From NCBI GenBank assembly GCA_002633005.1, contig NMRA01000592.1, positions 119,882 to 183,881 of the forward strand: a stretch of 64,000 bases of DNA, in the 5' to 3' direction. The notes under the pieces are model-generated. The model did not search any database. It saw nothing but the letters and a program-made list of their open reading frames with translations, and was not told where the DNA came from. A program made the translations under genes and the position numbers. Source of the DNA: Phoronis australis. Lineage: Eukaryota; Phoronida; Phoronidae. This document shows positions 60,101 through 64,000 of this stretch, in pieces (within the stretch, counting starts at the first letter, position 1; each line of letters starts with the position of its first letter).

Positions 60101-60339
60101 TAAAGATCAGTCAGAACATAAGTGTGGCCTTCGGTGACAAGATATAGTAACAGAACAATTCAATAAAAGTTAGCCTTTATTTCAGCAAAGAATTTACAAC
60201 AATCCGTAGTATTTCAATTATATTATGCAAAATGTGCCAAAACGTCCGATAATTAGGTCACTTAACTCTGTCTTAACTGCGTATGTTGATATATAGTCCG
60301 ATTACCTCTCGTCGTCAGTCTCCAAAGGTCGTCCGCCAT
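24128..60339 (-). CDS. HFM1: HFM1/MER3 meiotic DNA helicase, 35 exons traced
   Basis: An ATP-dependent Ski2-like DNA helicase of the MER3 family. In animals, fungi and plants it acts in the nucleus on meiotic recombination intermediates and promotes interfering crossovers. Seen here, in order: a variable N-terminus; [10 protein letters not shown]; Walker [19 protein letters not shown] and [13 protein letters not shown] box split by an intron; [32 protein letters not shown]; winged-helix and Sec63-like regions ([38 protein letters not shown]); a Cys/His motif [15 protein letters not shown]; and the terminal GIFDGIF. Traced exons sum to about 1,360 codons; human HFM1 has about 1,435. Phases agree at every junction except two in the C-terminal third, where small exons remain unfound (between 31798 and 27350, and between 27127 and 25531). 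All helicase motifs are intact. Introns hold many transposons. Confidence 0.95.
24342..24439 (-). CDS. HFM1: HFM1 exon 34
   Basis: Encodes [19 protein letters not shown] and onward to AMFVANN. Acceptor TGATTTAG, donor CGG/GTATGT, leaving in phase 2, which fits exon 35. The sequence is poorly conserved, so the call rests on splice signals and phase. Confidence 0.8.
24565..24661 (-). CDS. HFM1: HFM1 exon 33
   Basis: Encodes an acidic segment with [15 protein letters not shown]. Acceptor GCTTTCAG, donor TTG/GTGAGT. It enters with one base completing an arginine codon from exon 32. Confidence 0.85.
25048..25531 (-). CDS. HFM1: HFM1 exon 32
   Basis: The largest exon of the gene, 161 codons, containing [15 protein letters not shown] and ending NLPAKRR. 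Acceptor TTAACCAG, donor CGAAG/GTATTT (phase 2). It must be entered in phase 1, whereas exon 31 leaves in phase 0, so a small exon between them is still missing. The corresponding human region is also fast-evolving. Confidence 0.8.
25700..26067. other. Pyrimidine-rich stretch beside Penelope-like foldback
   Basis: The plus strand is strongly T/C-rich (about 25840-26020), which makes complementary open frames on both strands. It includes one undetermined base at 26033. It is probably part of the repeat that ends in the foldback at 26068-26323. No gene is supported. Confidence 0.5.
26068..26323. mobile_element. Penelope-like foldback remnant with hammerhead-like motifs
   Basis: Two 83-bp arms (26068-26150 and 26241-26323) are near-exact reverse complements around a 90-bp loop, with ends ATAAGAAACAATAAATC. 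Each arm, read from the loop outwards, contains CTGATGAAGTCCTC, a short loop, a complementary GAGGAC-type strand, then GCAACGTAGCC. That is close to the hammerhead ribozyme core (CUGAUGA, stem II, GAAAC, cleavage triplet), with C instead of A in GAAAC and an extra A before stem II. Family knowledge: Penelope-like elements carry hammerheads in their terminal repeats. The motif GTTCCCGGTTAGA also lies on both outer flanks (26055-26067 and 26357-26369). Confidence 0.6.
27127..27350 (-). CDS. HFM1: HFM1 exon 31 (zinc-finger-like motif)
   Basis: Acceptor AATTGTAG, donor CTGAAG/GTAATT. It encodes [19 protein letters not shown] then AHDCCKFG, followed by a serine-rich stretch and SPALKRLK. The Cys/His cluster matches the HFM1 motif with HTCGHDCCKIG. 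It needs entry in phase 1, while exon 30 leaves in phase 0, implying an unseen exon upstream. Confidence 0.9.
27404..27795 (+). mobile_element. 5'-truncated LINE 3' end (L1/Tx1-like)
   Basis: Plus-strand open frame 27404-27667 encodes [20 protein letters not shown], then [20 protein letters not shown] and a terminal [10 protein letters not shown]. The K(F/Y)HxYxxR...KP.F..F pattern with a final W is typical of the segment after the reverse transcriptase in L1/Tx1-type LINEs. A short 3' UTR follows with AATAAA at 27761 and an A-rich tail. It lies antisense in an HFM1 intron. The start is only the visible limit of the frame. Confidence 0.65.
27910..28446. mobile_element. piggyBac-like MITE, family B, copy 2
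   Basis: Shorter relative (about 535 bp) of 23210-23929, with left end TTAAAGAGGCATGGAAC and right end GCGTTCCAGGCCTCT followed by a decayed TTAA. The internal blocks are in the same order. It lies in an HFM1 intron. Confidence 0.8.
28462..28670 (-). mobile_element. Dispersed MITE-like repeat, family A, copy 3
   Basis: The reverse complement starts AGCATGCGCGCACCCAACC, contains GCGGACCTTTTACTGAAAG and CGGACTTTTTGTTTCACTGA, and matches copies at 1245, 7678 and 34131. Confidence 0.8.
29645..29673. repeat. Perfect 13-bp inverted repeat
   Basis: CAATTCAAAACTT, three bases AAA, then AAGTTTTGAATTG. No flanking duplication is present. It lies in an HFM1 intron. Confidence 0.9.
29893..30198. mobile_element. 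hAT-like MITE
   Basis: The left end CAGTGGCGGATCCAGG and right end CCTAAATCCGCCTATG are near inverted repeats. Internal G-runs and C-runs lie next to the ends, as is usual in this group, and a related terminus is at 21022. Length is 306 bp, with no transposase. The flanks GCCATTAC and GCATTAAT are at best a decayed 8-bp duplication. Confidence 0.75.
31201..31260. repeat. 36-bp templated insertion between 13-bp direct repeats
   Basis: ATAACTCTCAATA occurs at 31201-31213 and 31248-31260. The sequence between (31213-31248) is an exact copy of 29859-29894, which lies 1.35 kb away on the same strand. Confidence 0.95.
31798..31883 (-). CDS. HFM1: HFM1 exon 30
   Basis: Acceptor TTATTGTAG, donor CAAG/GTTAAT. 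It encodes [20 protein letters not shown] and onward to QDYK, matching the HFM1 block VGLDIQ...FYL. It enters with two bases completing a valine codon from exon 29. Confidence 0.9.
32071..32113. repeat. Palindrome flanked by 7-bp direct repeats
   Basis: CTGTCAC at 32071-32077 and at 32107-32113 encloses CTAGGAACCAGTAA, one C, and TTACTGGTTCCTAG, a perfect inverted repeat. The plan is the same as at 7501-7560. Confidence 0.95.
32273..32310. mobile_element. Truncated end of TTAA-type MITE, family C
   Basis: AAAGGCCCTTTCATACTAAC followed by ATCGAC matches the left terminus of the element at 38151. No right end is found. Confidence 0.55.
33082..33506. other. Assembly gap (425 N)
   Basis: A run of N in the intron between HFM1 exons 29 and 30. 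Exons on both sides join in phase, so no coding loss is expected here. Confidence 1.
34131..34326 (-). mobile_element. Dispersed MITE-like repeat, family A, copy 4
   Basis: The visible ends CGCATGCACCCA and GGCTGGGTGCGTACATG are inverted relative to each other. The internal GACAAAAAGTCCGAGAAACG is the reverse complement of the family block. The most diverged of the four copies. Confidence 0.65.
34751..34815. repeat. Imperfect inverted repeat, 30-bp arms
   Basis: GCACACTTATG...TTGCATA, loop TTAAG, then TATGCAA...CATAAGTGTGC, with 26 of 30 positions paired. It may be a MITE reduced to its ends. Confidence 0.85.
34881..34984 (-). CDS. HFM1: HFM1 exon 29
   Basis: Acceptor TTTTTGTGCAG, donor TGGG/GTGAAG. 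It encodes [20 protein letters not shown] and then [10 protein letters not shown], matching the HFM1 block DSVL...W.KK...LSINLIS. The entering base completes a serine codon. Confidence 0.92.
35060..35200. repeat. Intronic dispersed repeat, family D, copy 1
   Basis: Contains CCTGTTTAGCTGGCTAAAAG and TTGGCCTTTTACTCACATA. Related copies are at 47262-47385, 51985-52110 and 63268-63395, all on the same strand. No coding capacity is seen. Confidence 0.75.
36150..36360. repeat. Intronic dispersed repeat, family E, copy 1
   Basis: Contains AAGGCTTCTAACATC, AATGCCCATAATTTTTCA, AATAAAATTTTATTGTTGGC and GAGATTTTACCATAG. Related copies are at 45565-45740 and 51790-51965 on the same strand. Confidence 0.75.
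36462..36619 (-). CDS. HFM1: HFM1 exon 28
   Basis: Acceptor AATTTGCAG, donor CTGAG/GTAAGG. It encodes [17 protein letters not shown] and then [14 protein letters not shown], matching the HFM1 block [10 protein letters not shown]. It leaves in phase 2. Confidence 0.95.
36736..36819 (-). CDS. HFM1: HFM1 exon 27
   Basis: Acceptor TGTTTTCAG, donor GAACAG/GTGAGA. It encodes [20 protein letters not shown] and RYELSIEQ, the conserved NRHPPFG block of HFM1. Confidence 0.97.
36944..37029 (-). CDS. HFM1: HFM1 exon 26
   Basis: Acceptor TTTTTTTCAG, donor GAAATG/GTAAAG. It encodes [19 protein letters not shown] and ends RQLEM, matching the Sec63-like region of HFM1. Confidence 0.95.
37687..37815 (-). 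CDS. HFM1: HFM1 exon 25
   Basis: Acceptor CTTTTTGTAG, donor ATAG/GTATTG. It encodes [19 protein letters not shown] and then [10 protein letters not shown], among the best-conserved blocks of the family. Entry with GT completes a cysteine codon from exon 24. Confidence 0.97.
38151..38668. mobile_element. TTAA-flanked MITE, family C
   Basis: TTAA at both ends (38151-38154, 38665-38668). The termini AGGGCCTTTCATACTAACGT and TATGAAAGGACC are inverted repeats, with sub-terminal CGTCGACGC inverted as well. Length is 518 bp, with no transposase. The TTAA target suggests a piggyBac-type element. A truncated relative lies at 32273. Confidence 0.8.
38693..38790 (-). CDS. HFM1: HFM1 exon 24
   Basis: Acceptor CTTTTCAG, donor AAAT/GTAATG. 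It encodes [20 protein letters not shown] and then [12 protein letters not shown]. An alternative donor ten bases earlier would break the frame with exon 25, so the later one is used. Confidence 0.95.
39486..39533 (-). CDS. HFM1: HFM1 exon 23
   Basis: A 48-base exon encoding [16 protein letters not shown], with acceptor TGTTATAG and donor AACTG/GTATTG. It matches the HFM1 block MEGRIK...MKVNC and fits phase on both sides. Confidence 0.92.
40673..40779 (-). CDS. HFM1: HFM1 exon 22
   Basis: Acceptor TTCTTTTAG, donor ATAAG/GTATGA. It encodes [20 protein letters not shown] and then [15 protein letters not shown], aligned with the HFM1 helical region INEKKTLNTLNKD. Confidence 0.95.
40983..41074 (-). 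CDS. HFM1: HFM1 exon 21
   Basis: Acceptor TATTCTTCAG, donor CTTT/GTATGC. It encodes [20 protein letters not shown] and then NENLNDF, matching EAGRLM of the family. Confidence 0.93.
41553..41633 (-). CDS. HFM1: HFM1 exon 20
   Basis: Acceptor TATATTTCAG, donor ACAG/GTAATT. It encodes [17 protein letters not shown] and ends KPT, in phase with its neighbours. Confidence 0.92.
42075..42122 (-). CDS. HFM1: HFM1 exon 19
   Basis: A 48-base exon encoding [15 protein letters not shown], with acceptor TCATTTAG and donor CAAG/GTATTT. It corresponds to the HFM1 segment ending EAKLQE. Confidence 0.9.
42832..42965 (-). CDS. HFM1: HFM1 exon 18
   Basis: Acceptor TTCCATTCTAG, donor TATG/GTTTGT. It encodes [19 protein letters not shown], then [19 protein letters not shown] and KNPVHYG. 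This is the conserved winged-helix region after the helicase core, close to vertebrate HFM1. Confidence 0.97.
44003..44049 (-). CDS. HFM1: HFM1 exon 17
   Basis: Acceptor GTGTTTCAG, donor GCAG/GTACGT. It encodes [15 protein letters not shown] and leaves in phase 2 so that the next base completes a serine codon. Confidence 0.9.
44784..44831 (-). CDS. HFM1: HFM1 exon 16
   Basis: Acceptor ACTTTTAG, donor AAAG/GTTGGT. It encodes [16 protein letters not shown], which follows directly on GRAGRPQ as in the family. Confidence 0.95.
45261..45406 (-). CDS. HFM1: HFM1 exon 15 (helicase motifs V and VI), GC donor
   Basis: Acceptor GTATTTAG. It encodes [20 protein letters not shown] and ends [10 protein letters not shown], helicase motifs V and VI. 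The exon ends CCTCAG/GCAAGC, so the following intron is of the GC-AG class. No in-frame GT donor keeps the join to FDTSAT. Confidence 0.95.
45565..45740. repeat. Intronic dispersed repeat, family E, copy 2
   Basis: Shares GGGCTTCTTACATTG, AAAAATGAGAAAATAAAATT and a CTAAATTGTGATATTTTC-type end with 36150-36360 and 51790-51965. Diverged. Confidence 0.65.
45791..45892 (-). CDS. HFM1: HFM1 exon 14
   Basis: Acceptor CATTTACAG, donor TTGT/GTATGT. It encodes [20 protein letters not shown] and then AGDLPVL, the conserved YHHAG helicase block. Confidence 0.96.
46151..46283 (-). CDS. HFM1: HFM1 exon 13
   Basis: Acceptor CTTTCTAG, donor GAGAG/GTTATT. It encodes [20 protein letters not shown] and then MRDTKLR, matching helicase motif IV of HFM1. 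Confidence 0.96.
46639..46792 (-). CDS. HFM1: HFM1 exon 12
   Basis: Acceptor ATTTTTTAG, donor GTG/GTAAGT. It encodes [19 protein letters not shown], then [10 protein letters not shown] and EQKPTLV. Nearly identical to vertebrate HFM1 over its first half. Confidence 0.97.
47161..47204 (-). CDS. HFM1: HFM1 exon 11
   Basis: A 44-base exon encoding [15 protein letters not shown], with acceptor ATTTTTTAG and donor ACAA/GTGAGT. In phase with both neighbours. Confidence 0.93.
47262..47385. repeat. Intronic dispersed repeat, family D, copy 2
   Basis: TTTAGCTGGTTCAAAACAAA, then TAGCTTTTTATTCCTCAT and GGATTCCATTCCCATTACCA, related to 35060-35200 and 63268-63395. Confidence 0.6.
47424..47573 (-). CDS. 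HFM1: HFM1 exon 10 (completes DEIH box, motif III)
   Basis: Acceptor CTAAATTTAG, donor GGTGAT/GTATGT. It encodes [20 protein letters not shown], then [15 protein letters not shown]. Its first residues complete the DEIH motif begun by IDE in exon 9; vertebrates have DEVH. SAT is motif III. Confidence 0.97.
48400..48880. repeat. Inverted pair of dispersed repeat, family F, in HFM1 intron
   Basis: CGCCCATCTCCGTGTTCCCT at about 48425 and GATTAGGGAACAGAGATGGG at about 48826 are in opposite orientation, as are ACTGGTAAGAAGCATTC and GAATGCTTCTAACCAGT. Related copies lie at about 10005-10130 and 35395-35560. Confidence 0.7.
49074..49154 (-). CDS. HFM1: HFM1 exon 9
   Basis: Acceptor GTTTTAG, donor GATGAG/GTAACC. 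It encodes [20 protein letters not shown] and then RLFLIDE, nearly identical to vertebrate HFM1. It ends within the DEIH box. Confidence 0.98.
49280..49431 (-). CDS. HFM1: HFM1 exon 8
   Basis: Acceptor CATTTCCAG, donor CCC/GTGAGT. It encodes [20 protein letters not shown], then [14 protein letters not shown] and IIITTP, the helicase Ia and Ib motifs. Split codon ATG restores MAPIKAL. Confidence 0.98.
49892..50021 (-). CDS. HFM1: HFM1 exon 7 (Walker A)
   Basis: Acceptor CATTGTAG, donor TACA/GTGTGT. It encodes [20 protein letters not shown] and then [18 protein letters not shown] is the ATP-binding loop. Confidence 0.98.
50349..50416 (-). CDS. HFM1: HFM1 exon 6
   Basis: Encodes [20 protein letters not shown] and IDD, the Q-motif region. 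Donor GATGAT/GTAGGT fits exon 7 in phase. The acceptor GTGAACAG has a weak pyrimidine tract but is the only one that keeps the frame with exon 5. Confidence 0.9.
50537..50692. repeat. Tandem repeat, three copies of about 53 bp
   Basis: The unit contains AACTAGGTATGACTTTATGT, then ATTATAAAACAAATAT and AATGCATCAAAT. Copies start near 50538, 50590 and 50644 and are about 90 percent alike. Confidence 0.92.
51790..51965. repeat. Intronic dispersed repeat, family E, copy 3
   Basis: GTGGCTTGTAACATTGTTGT, AATGCCCACAATTTCTCA, AAAATAAAATTTCATGTG and GGGGAGATTTTACCATAG, matching 36150-36360. Confidence 0.75.
51985..52110. repeat. Intronic dispersed repeat, family D, copy 3
   Basis: CCCTGTTTAGCTGGCTAAAA and TTGGGCCTTTACCTCACATA, then a diverged tail. 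It follows directly on family E copy 3, so the two may be parts of one larger element. Confidence 0.7.
53399..53831 (+). mobile_element. LTR, primer-binding site and gag start of a Ty3/gypsy-like element
   Basis: A 310-bp LTR (53399-53708) starts TGGTTA and ends TAACCA. TGGCGACGAGGATAA (53712-53726) follows three bases later and is a typical tRNA primer-binding site. A frame from ATG 53745 encodes [16 protein letters not shown] and stops at 53831, resembling the first residues of gypsy-type gag proteins. No protease, reverse transcriptase or second LTR was found, so this is a 5' remnant. Confidence 0.65.
56176..56336 (-). CDS. HFM1: HFM1 exon 5
   Basis: Acceptor CATTTTGTAG, donor TACAG/GTAAAT. 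It encodes [20 protein letters not shown] and ends [10 protein letters not shown]. This is the variable N-terminal region, so the call rests on frame, splice sites and phase on both sides. Confidence 0.85.
57120..57330 (-). CDS. HFM1: HFM1 exon 4
   Basis: Acceptor GTCTTTTTCAG, donor AAAAG/GTACAC. It encodes [20 protein letters not shown] and ends HPLNTGLQK. Fits exons 3 and 5 in phase. Variable region. Confidence 0.85.
57748..57875 (-). CDS. HFM1: HFM1 exon 3
   Basis: Acceptor CTAATTTCAG, donor CAGG/GTGAGG. It encodes [20 protein letters not shown] and then [18 protein letters not shown], an acidic/proline-rich N-terminal stretch. Confidence 0.82.
58431..58503 (-). CDS. HFM1: HFM1 probable exon 2
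   Basis: Acceptor TGTAACCTAG, donor TTC/GTAATT. It encodes [20 protein letters not shown] and KFC, reminiscent of the LFSLENLFF start of vertebrate HFM1. It leaves in phase 2, as exon 3 requires. Its ATG at 58498 could be an alternative start if exon 1 is not used. Confidence 0.6.
58990..59385. mobile_element. Foldback element in HFM1 intron 1
   Basis: The left arm (about 58996-59100) has GATGCCTG, AAACTGATTTGGCACA, AATTTGGCACG and GGTGAGCCAAACT. The right arm (about 59280-59375) carries their reverse complements in mirrored order. Arms are about 90 bp and the whole about 390 bp. No transposase is seen. Confidence 0.8.
59460..60261. mobile_element. TIR element candidate in HFM1 intron 1
   Basis: The left end has CCCAATTATCGTACGGAC followed by CCTAAATATCGGACA. 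The right side has TGTCCGATATTTAGG (60057-60071) and GTCCGATAATTAGG (60244-60257). The paired ends are inverted relative to each other. The coding content is unclear. Confidence 0.5.
60306..60339 (-). CDS. HFM1: HFM1 probable first coding exon
   Basis: ATG at 60339 in context CAAGATGGC encodes [11 protein letters not shown] and ends at donor GAGAG/GTAATC. It lies in CpG-rich sequence, as expected for an animal promoter. It leaves in phase 1, which matches the TG start of the exon at 58503. No other minus-strand gene between here and HFM1 was found. The link is inferred; it could instead belong to a small unrecognised gene. Confidence 0.5.
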
Positions 60340-60440
60340 CTTGTTTCGCGTGCAGCGCTGCCACGCGGGACTTAGCGTTCCAATTTGGAACGCTCGTCTG
60401 CACGTTAGGTACTAACCTCTCGGGAGAAACACGCGTGGAA
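60340..60440. promoter_or_regulatory. Putative HFM1 promoter, CpG-rich, with palindrome
   Basis: CpG-dense sequence directly upstream of the putative minus-strand start contains a near-perfect palindrome (60374-60394: AGCGTTCCAA, T, TTGGAACGCT). No TATA box is seen. A dimeric-factor site is possible, but the factor is unknown. Confidence 0.4.
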
Positions 60441-61311
60441 GAACTGAGACTAAAATTAATGCATTTACCGACTGTTTTTTTGAGACCACTTAAAAACTTG
60501 TTGATTTTACTAATGCACTTTTTTGTTCATTTTCAGAAGATATTTTCAAAATTAAATTTTCTTCAGACGGAACAAAAAGCAACCCAGGGATTGTTTATGC
60601 AATGTATCTATTTGTCCCAGGCACTAACCGACATCTGTTAGGCCAAAGGAAAAACGCAGCAGACAAATGGAACACGCTGGGTGCTTAACAGTTTCGGCCC
60701 ACGCCTTGGTCATCAAAATATTGTTCACTTGTTTTTTTATTGCAAAACACAGTACTGAACTCAACATTTATGTTGAAAATTTTGGTTAAAGCATTTTGAA
60801 TTTATTTGAAGAAAATTAAAATACTTGAATTGATAGAGAATGGCCACCAATAAAGTAAAACATTGACTTTATTTCACTATATTGCATTTGTTACATACAA
60901 CACAGCATGACATAATCAAAAATAAAAGAAGAGATTGAGCAATAAAATTCAAATGCAACTTGGGTATTTATTTATTTATTTATGAATGCAGAAGCCTGTT
61001 AAAGATGAGAAAAAATCAAACAATACAATTATGGGTAATTTATTAGAACAATTGTATCGAGGTTCAATGATCAACTTCCGCCTACCAAGTCTCAAAGGCT
61101 TACAGTTCTGTTTTGGCTGACAAGGTGTTAACAGAGAATGAAGAGAAACTGAAAAGAAAAAGAAGGACAGCAGAGATAAGTGATGTTAAGAACAACAAGA
61201 GCAAAAAGTCAAATAAAGAGGTCACAAATACAAAATAAGTAAGGTCTGCCTGGAATAAAACAATTGTGATTTATTTTCCAGAACTGAAATTCTAAATCAA
61301 TTTTAATCGAT
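60441..61311. other. Intergenic region upstream of HFM1
   Basis: AT-rich; no supported gene. TTTATT at about 61271 is a polyadenylation signal (AATAAA) on the minus strand and fits the exon ending at 61312. Confidence 0.5.
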
Positions 61312-61501
61312 TTAAAAATCGATATCATACCAGTAAAACAGTTTGTGGTTGAAGTAGAGTTGCTGTAAACCACTTTCCACTATTTTCTTGGCCTTTTTCT
61401 GTGTGGTTTTCTGTCCTTTCAAAAGGCGGCAGCACATGACGACCATAGGTGTCATTATAAAATGGCTGCCGAAAACCAATGCACAGTTGAACAACTCGGC
61501 T
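61312..61501 (-). CDS. Probable last exon of an unrecognised minus-strand gene
   Basis: A good acceptor (TTTTCTTTTACTTAAG) precedes 61501, the frame runs to TAA at 61312, and AATAAA lies about 35 bases downstream. It encodes LFNCALVFGSHFIMTPMVVM, then CRLLKGQKTTQKKAKKIVES and LQQLYFNHKLFYWYDIDF. A hydrophobic stretch is followed by a lysine-rich helix, so a small membrane protein is possible. I do not recognise the family, and no upstream exon was identified with confidence. Confidence 0.45.
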
Positions 61502-64000
61502 TAAGTAAAAGAAAACGTTTGAATCAACGAATACTATATATTTGTGAGAGTTAAATCAAGTCCTATTCAGATCATAACTTTGAAGTGGAATAATTGGGTG
61601 AGTAAGACAACAAGCCGGTTTTATGCTTAGGCGGACGACTATAGGGTTTCGGAGTGTACTAGTTTCACGAGGTTATGAGCAAAACTACCAGGTCGGTGTG
61701 AAATTTCGTCTATGTGATGTTAACAGAATGGTTCCTAGTTGTGGTTTGACGCTTAAAAATCTTCATATAATACTAATACACAGCTGGCTAGTCTAGTCAG
61801 ACAGGTCAACGGCGTCAACGCCAACGGCAACAATGAACAGAGACAGACTGGGACTAAGTTAGAGTGGAACCCATAAGCCTACACAAGAAAGAGAAATTTA
61901 ATTTAAAAATGGTACACTGTTTTTGTCCTTTGTTGATTGCTATGCCATCTTCCCATTTGTTCAAAGAAAGGCAAGCCCAAAGAATCGTCGGAACTGTTTC
62001 CAAAATGGGACATCTCCGTTTTGACCTTCGTAGCAGACGACAAGGTGTTGTTAACTAAAAGCTCTCTTCGATTTGTACGAAGGCTCGTGATCATTGAATA
62101 TTTCGCATATTTTGACAATTTAATATATGTTTAGTTATATTTTCATCTTTTTAACATTTTAAAAATACGTTTTAGTCAAAATTCAGAAATAGTTAATTAT
62201 ACGAAAATATTCGTTATTAACTTATCGCGGAAAACTTCCGTTTAACCACCTTTATTCAAAATAGCGGCAAGTTGAAAGTAAACAACAGCAGACCACTGTG
62301 TACACCGAGCTGGGGGTAAGTTAGGATCGCTACATCATTACGCATGTGTTATGAAATAAAACATGCTCTCAACTCACTACGCTATGATTTGGTCATCTGC
62401 AATCTAAAACGTTAAATTTGGGTAAATTTCAATTTCTGAAAGATCGACAGCAAGCATTATCATTAACAATTATGTCGAAGGAAAGTGTTGCAGAAGCGGT
62501 ACATGCGTGTAACTGGTTGAGCCAACGAACAATTGTCTGATGGCGTGCTCTTCAGGGAGGCATTTAGGAATACGACGCCATCGACGGAAGCATAAGAACT
62601 TGATCTTCACAACAATAAAATGGTGCTAGTCGAATATGGCGATTAGTTGTCCTGATGTTGGGAATCAGGCAATCTTTGAATAACAGACTGGTTATAAGTG
62701 GGTGTCTGACTGACTATCTACACTATAGTTTACCCTTTTCGACATCTTTTCACATTACTATCAAGTTCTGTAGATTTTCTGCAAAAGCTTGTGCTGAATC
62801 TGCAGGGAGTGTACTATAGTACTAATGGAACAAGATGGTTTTACTGTAAGCTTTAGTTTTGTATGACTTAGTAATCACTTTTATATTGATGGTTTGGCTA
62901 AAAATTTTCAAGCGAAAAAAACATGAAAATGTATTGCCATGGTTGATACCTTATGACTCAAATCTCCTAAAGCATGCTTCTGGATGTCACTGTAAATTTC
63001 TGACAGGTACTAATTTAATTTAAAAATCACTATTTTCACTAATTATATACATTTTTCAAAATGCACTTCATCTGCTTCCCCGTCTGTTCTCTACACTGTA
63101 TGTGAGTTGATCCACCAGCATCCTGTTTGACAGCTTTAGTGGTTCTCCTTGTGTATTTTGCCAATCAGTTGTTTGAGTAACAGAAAGCTCAACTCGTTCA
63201 GACTTTCCTACCAATGAACATTGGCCTTTTTGATGTCTTTGATACATTACCAGTAATTTAGTTTTTTTAGCTGCATTTCTCCATTGTTAGCTGGCTCAAA
63301 ATGAAAATTGGCCTTTTACGCTCATAAAAGTGGTCACATAATATTATTTACCATGGTAGGATTCGATTTCCGATTTCTGTTACTAACCACATTGAAGCCT
63401 TCAGTGAATCAACAAAACACTTCAGAGCTTATTGGAGTTGGTAGCATATAAATCTTATCTTGCTGCTTTAAAGGAATTATCAAGTTTTCATTTTTAGCCA
63501 GGTAAACGGGATGAAATGCATCTTTGAATCCATTGCACTTGTATTAACTGTACAATTTACTTGCATATATGTATTAAAAACATATCTTGCCAGTCATATT
63601 TTCTTATTCCAATGTCAATTTATTTTGGTTAGCTGACCAACACAACTGTTTCCTTGAATATTGTTTTGTAAATTTAATCATTGAGCATTCCCATTACAGG
63701 ATTATTGCCCGCACACCTTCACCTTCCACGTTCACAGAAGATGTATTGTCTTCTGCCTCTGCTGCTTCAAATTTTGCCATCCATGTTCTTATACTTTCCT
63801 TGTGTGCCATTCATTGAACAAGGTGGCACACGTCTAGTACTAGTTGTTTGTATTTGAGACTTGTTTATTCAACAAAAATTGTATTGGGCTCCATCGTGGG
63901 TATACTGTTGCTATCAGATTAGAAAATTGGTTGTCCGCATAGGTTGGCAATATTATTGTATTACTGTAAGAACTAGTTGAGAGTTTTCTGCAGAATGCAG
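61502..64000. other. Terminal region without supported gene
   Basis: A strong donor-like GGGG/GTAAGTTAGG at about 62316 on the plus strand could end a non-coding first exon. A family D repeat lies at 63268-63395. Open frames at 61864-62134 and 63587-63817 lack support. Confidence 0.4.
63268..63395. repeat. Dispersed repeat, family D, copy 4
   Basis: TTAGCTGGCTCAAAATGAAA, TTGGCCTTTTACGCTCATAA and GTGGTCACATAATATTA, matching 35060-35200. Confidence 0.7.

Noticed and set aside
1-64000. CRISPR arrays, operons or prokaryotic defence genes
   Set aside because: The direct repeats found are few, imperfect and of transposon type. All recognised genes are intron-containing animal genes.

Overview
The window comes from an intron-rich animal genome of low GC. 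It holds short coding exons with GT-AG junctions in long introns, many non-autonomous transposons and foldback repeats, two assembly gaps (21099-21437 and 33082-33506) and one ambiguous base (26033). Gene content and repeat style suggest an invertebrate, perhaps a deuterostome such as a hemichordate or cephalochordate. That placement is a guess; the sequence does not fix the phylum. Nothing bacterial is present, and no tRNA, rRNA or CRISPR array was seen.

Layout. (1) At 1661-2905 (+) are the last two coding exons of a neuferricin (CYB5D2) homologue, whose earlier exons lie upstream of the window. (2) At 8157-20371 (+) is a four-exon gene for a ZNFX1-type SF1 helicase with a cysteine-rich NFX1-type finger array. 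One exon of 5.3 kb carries nearly all of it. All splice phases agree, giving about 1,915-1,949 residues depending on the last acceptor. (3) At 24128-60339 (-) is the meiotic DNA helicase HFM1 (MER3). I traced 35 exons by homology and splice phase, from a CpG-rich start near 60339 to a conserved C-terminal GIFDGIF-stop. Two small exons in the fast-evolving C-terminal part are still missing. ZNFX1 and HFM1 are tail to tail, with a 3.8-kb interval filled with repeats. (4) At 61312-61501 (-) is a probable last exon of a gene I do not recognise.

The rest is mostly mobile DNA. It includes a 425-bp foldback with internal direct repeats (541-965), TTAA-flanked piggyBac-like MITEs (23210-23929, 27910-28446, 38151-38668) and hAT-like MITEs (21022 to gap, 29893-30198). 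It also includes a Penelope-like foldback with hammerhead-like motifs (26068-26323), a 5'-truncated LINE tail (27404-27795), a Ty3/gypsy-type LTR with primer-binding site (53399-53831), and several repeat families recurring in HFM1 introns.

The most unusual points are: (a) the ZNFX1 homologue has three tandem copies of the helical module that normally occurs once between helicase motifs I and II, and it seems to lack the C-terminal RZ-type finger region; (b) there are three tiny insertions (7501-7560, 31201-31260, 32071-32113), each a short filler between exact direct repeats. Two fillers are perfect palindromes and one is a 36-bp copy of sequence 1.3 kb away. The genes do not form an operon. 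ZNFX1 relates to RNA-based defence and small-RNA inheritance, HFM1 to meiotic crossing-over, and neuferricin to haem binding.
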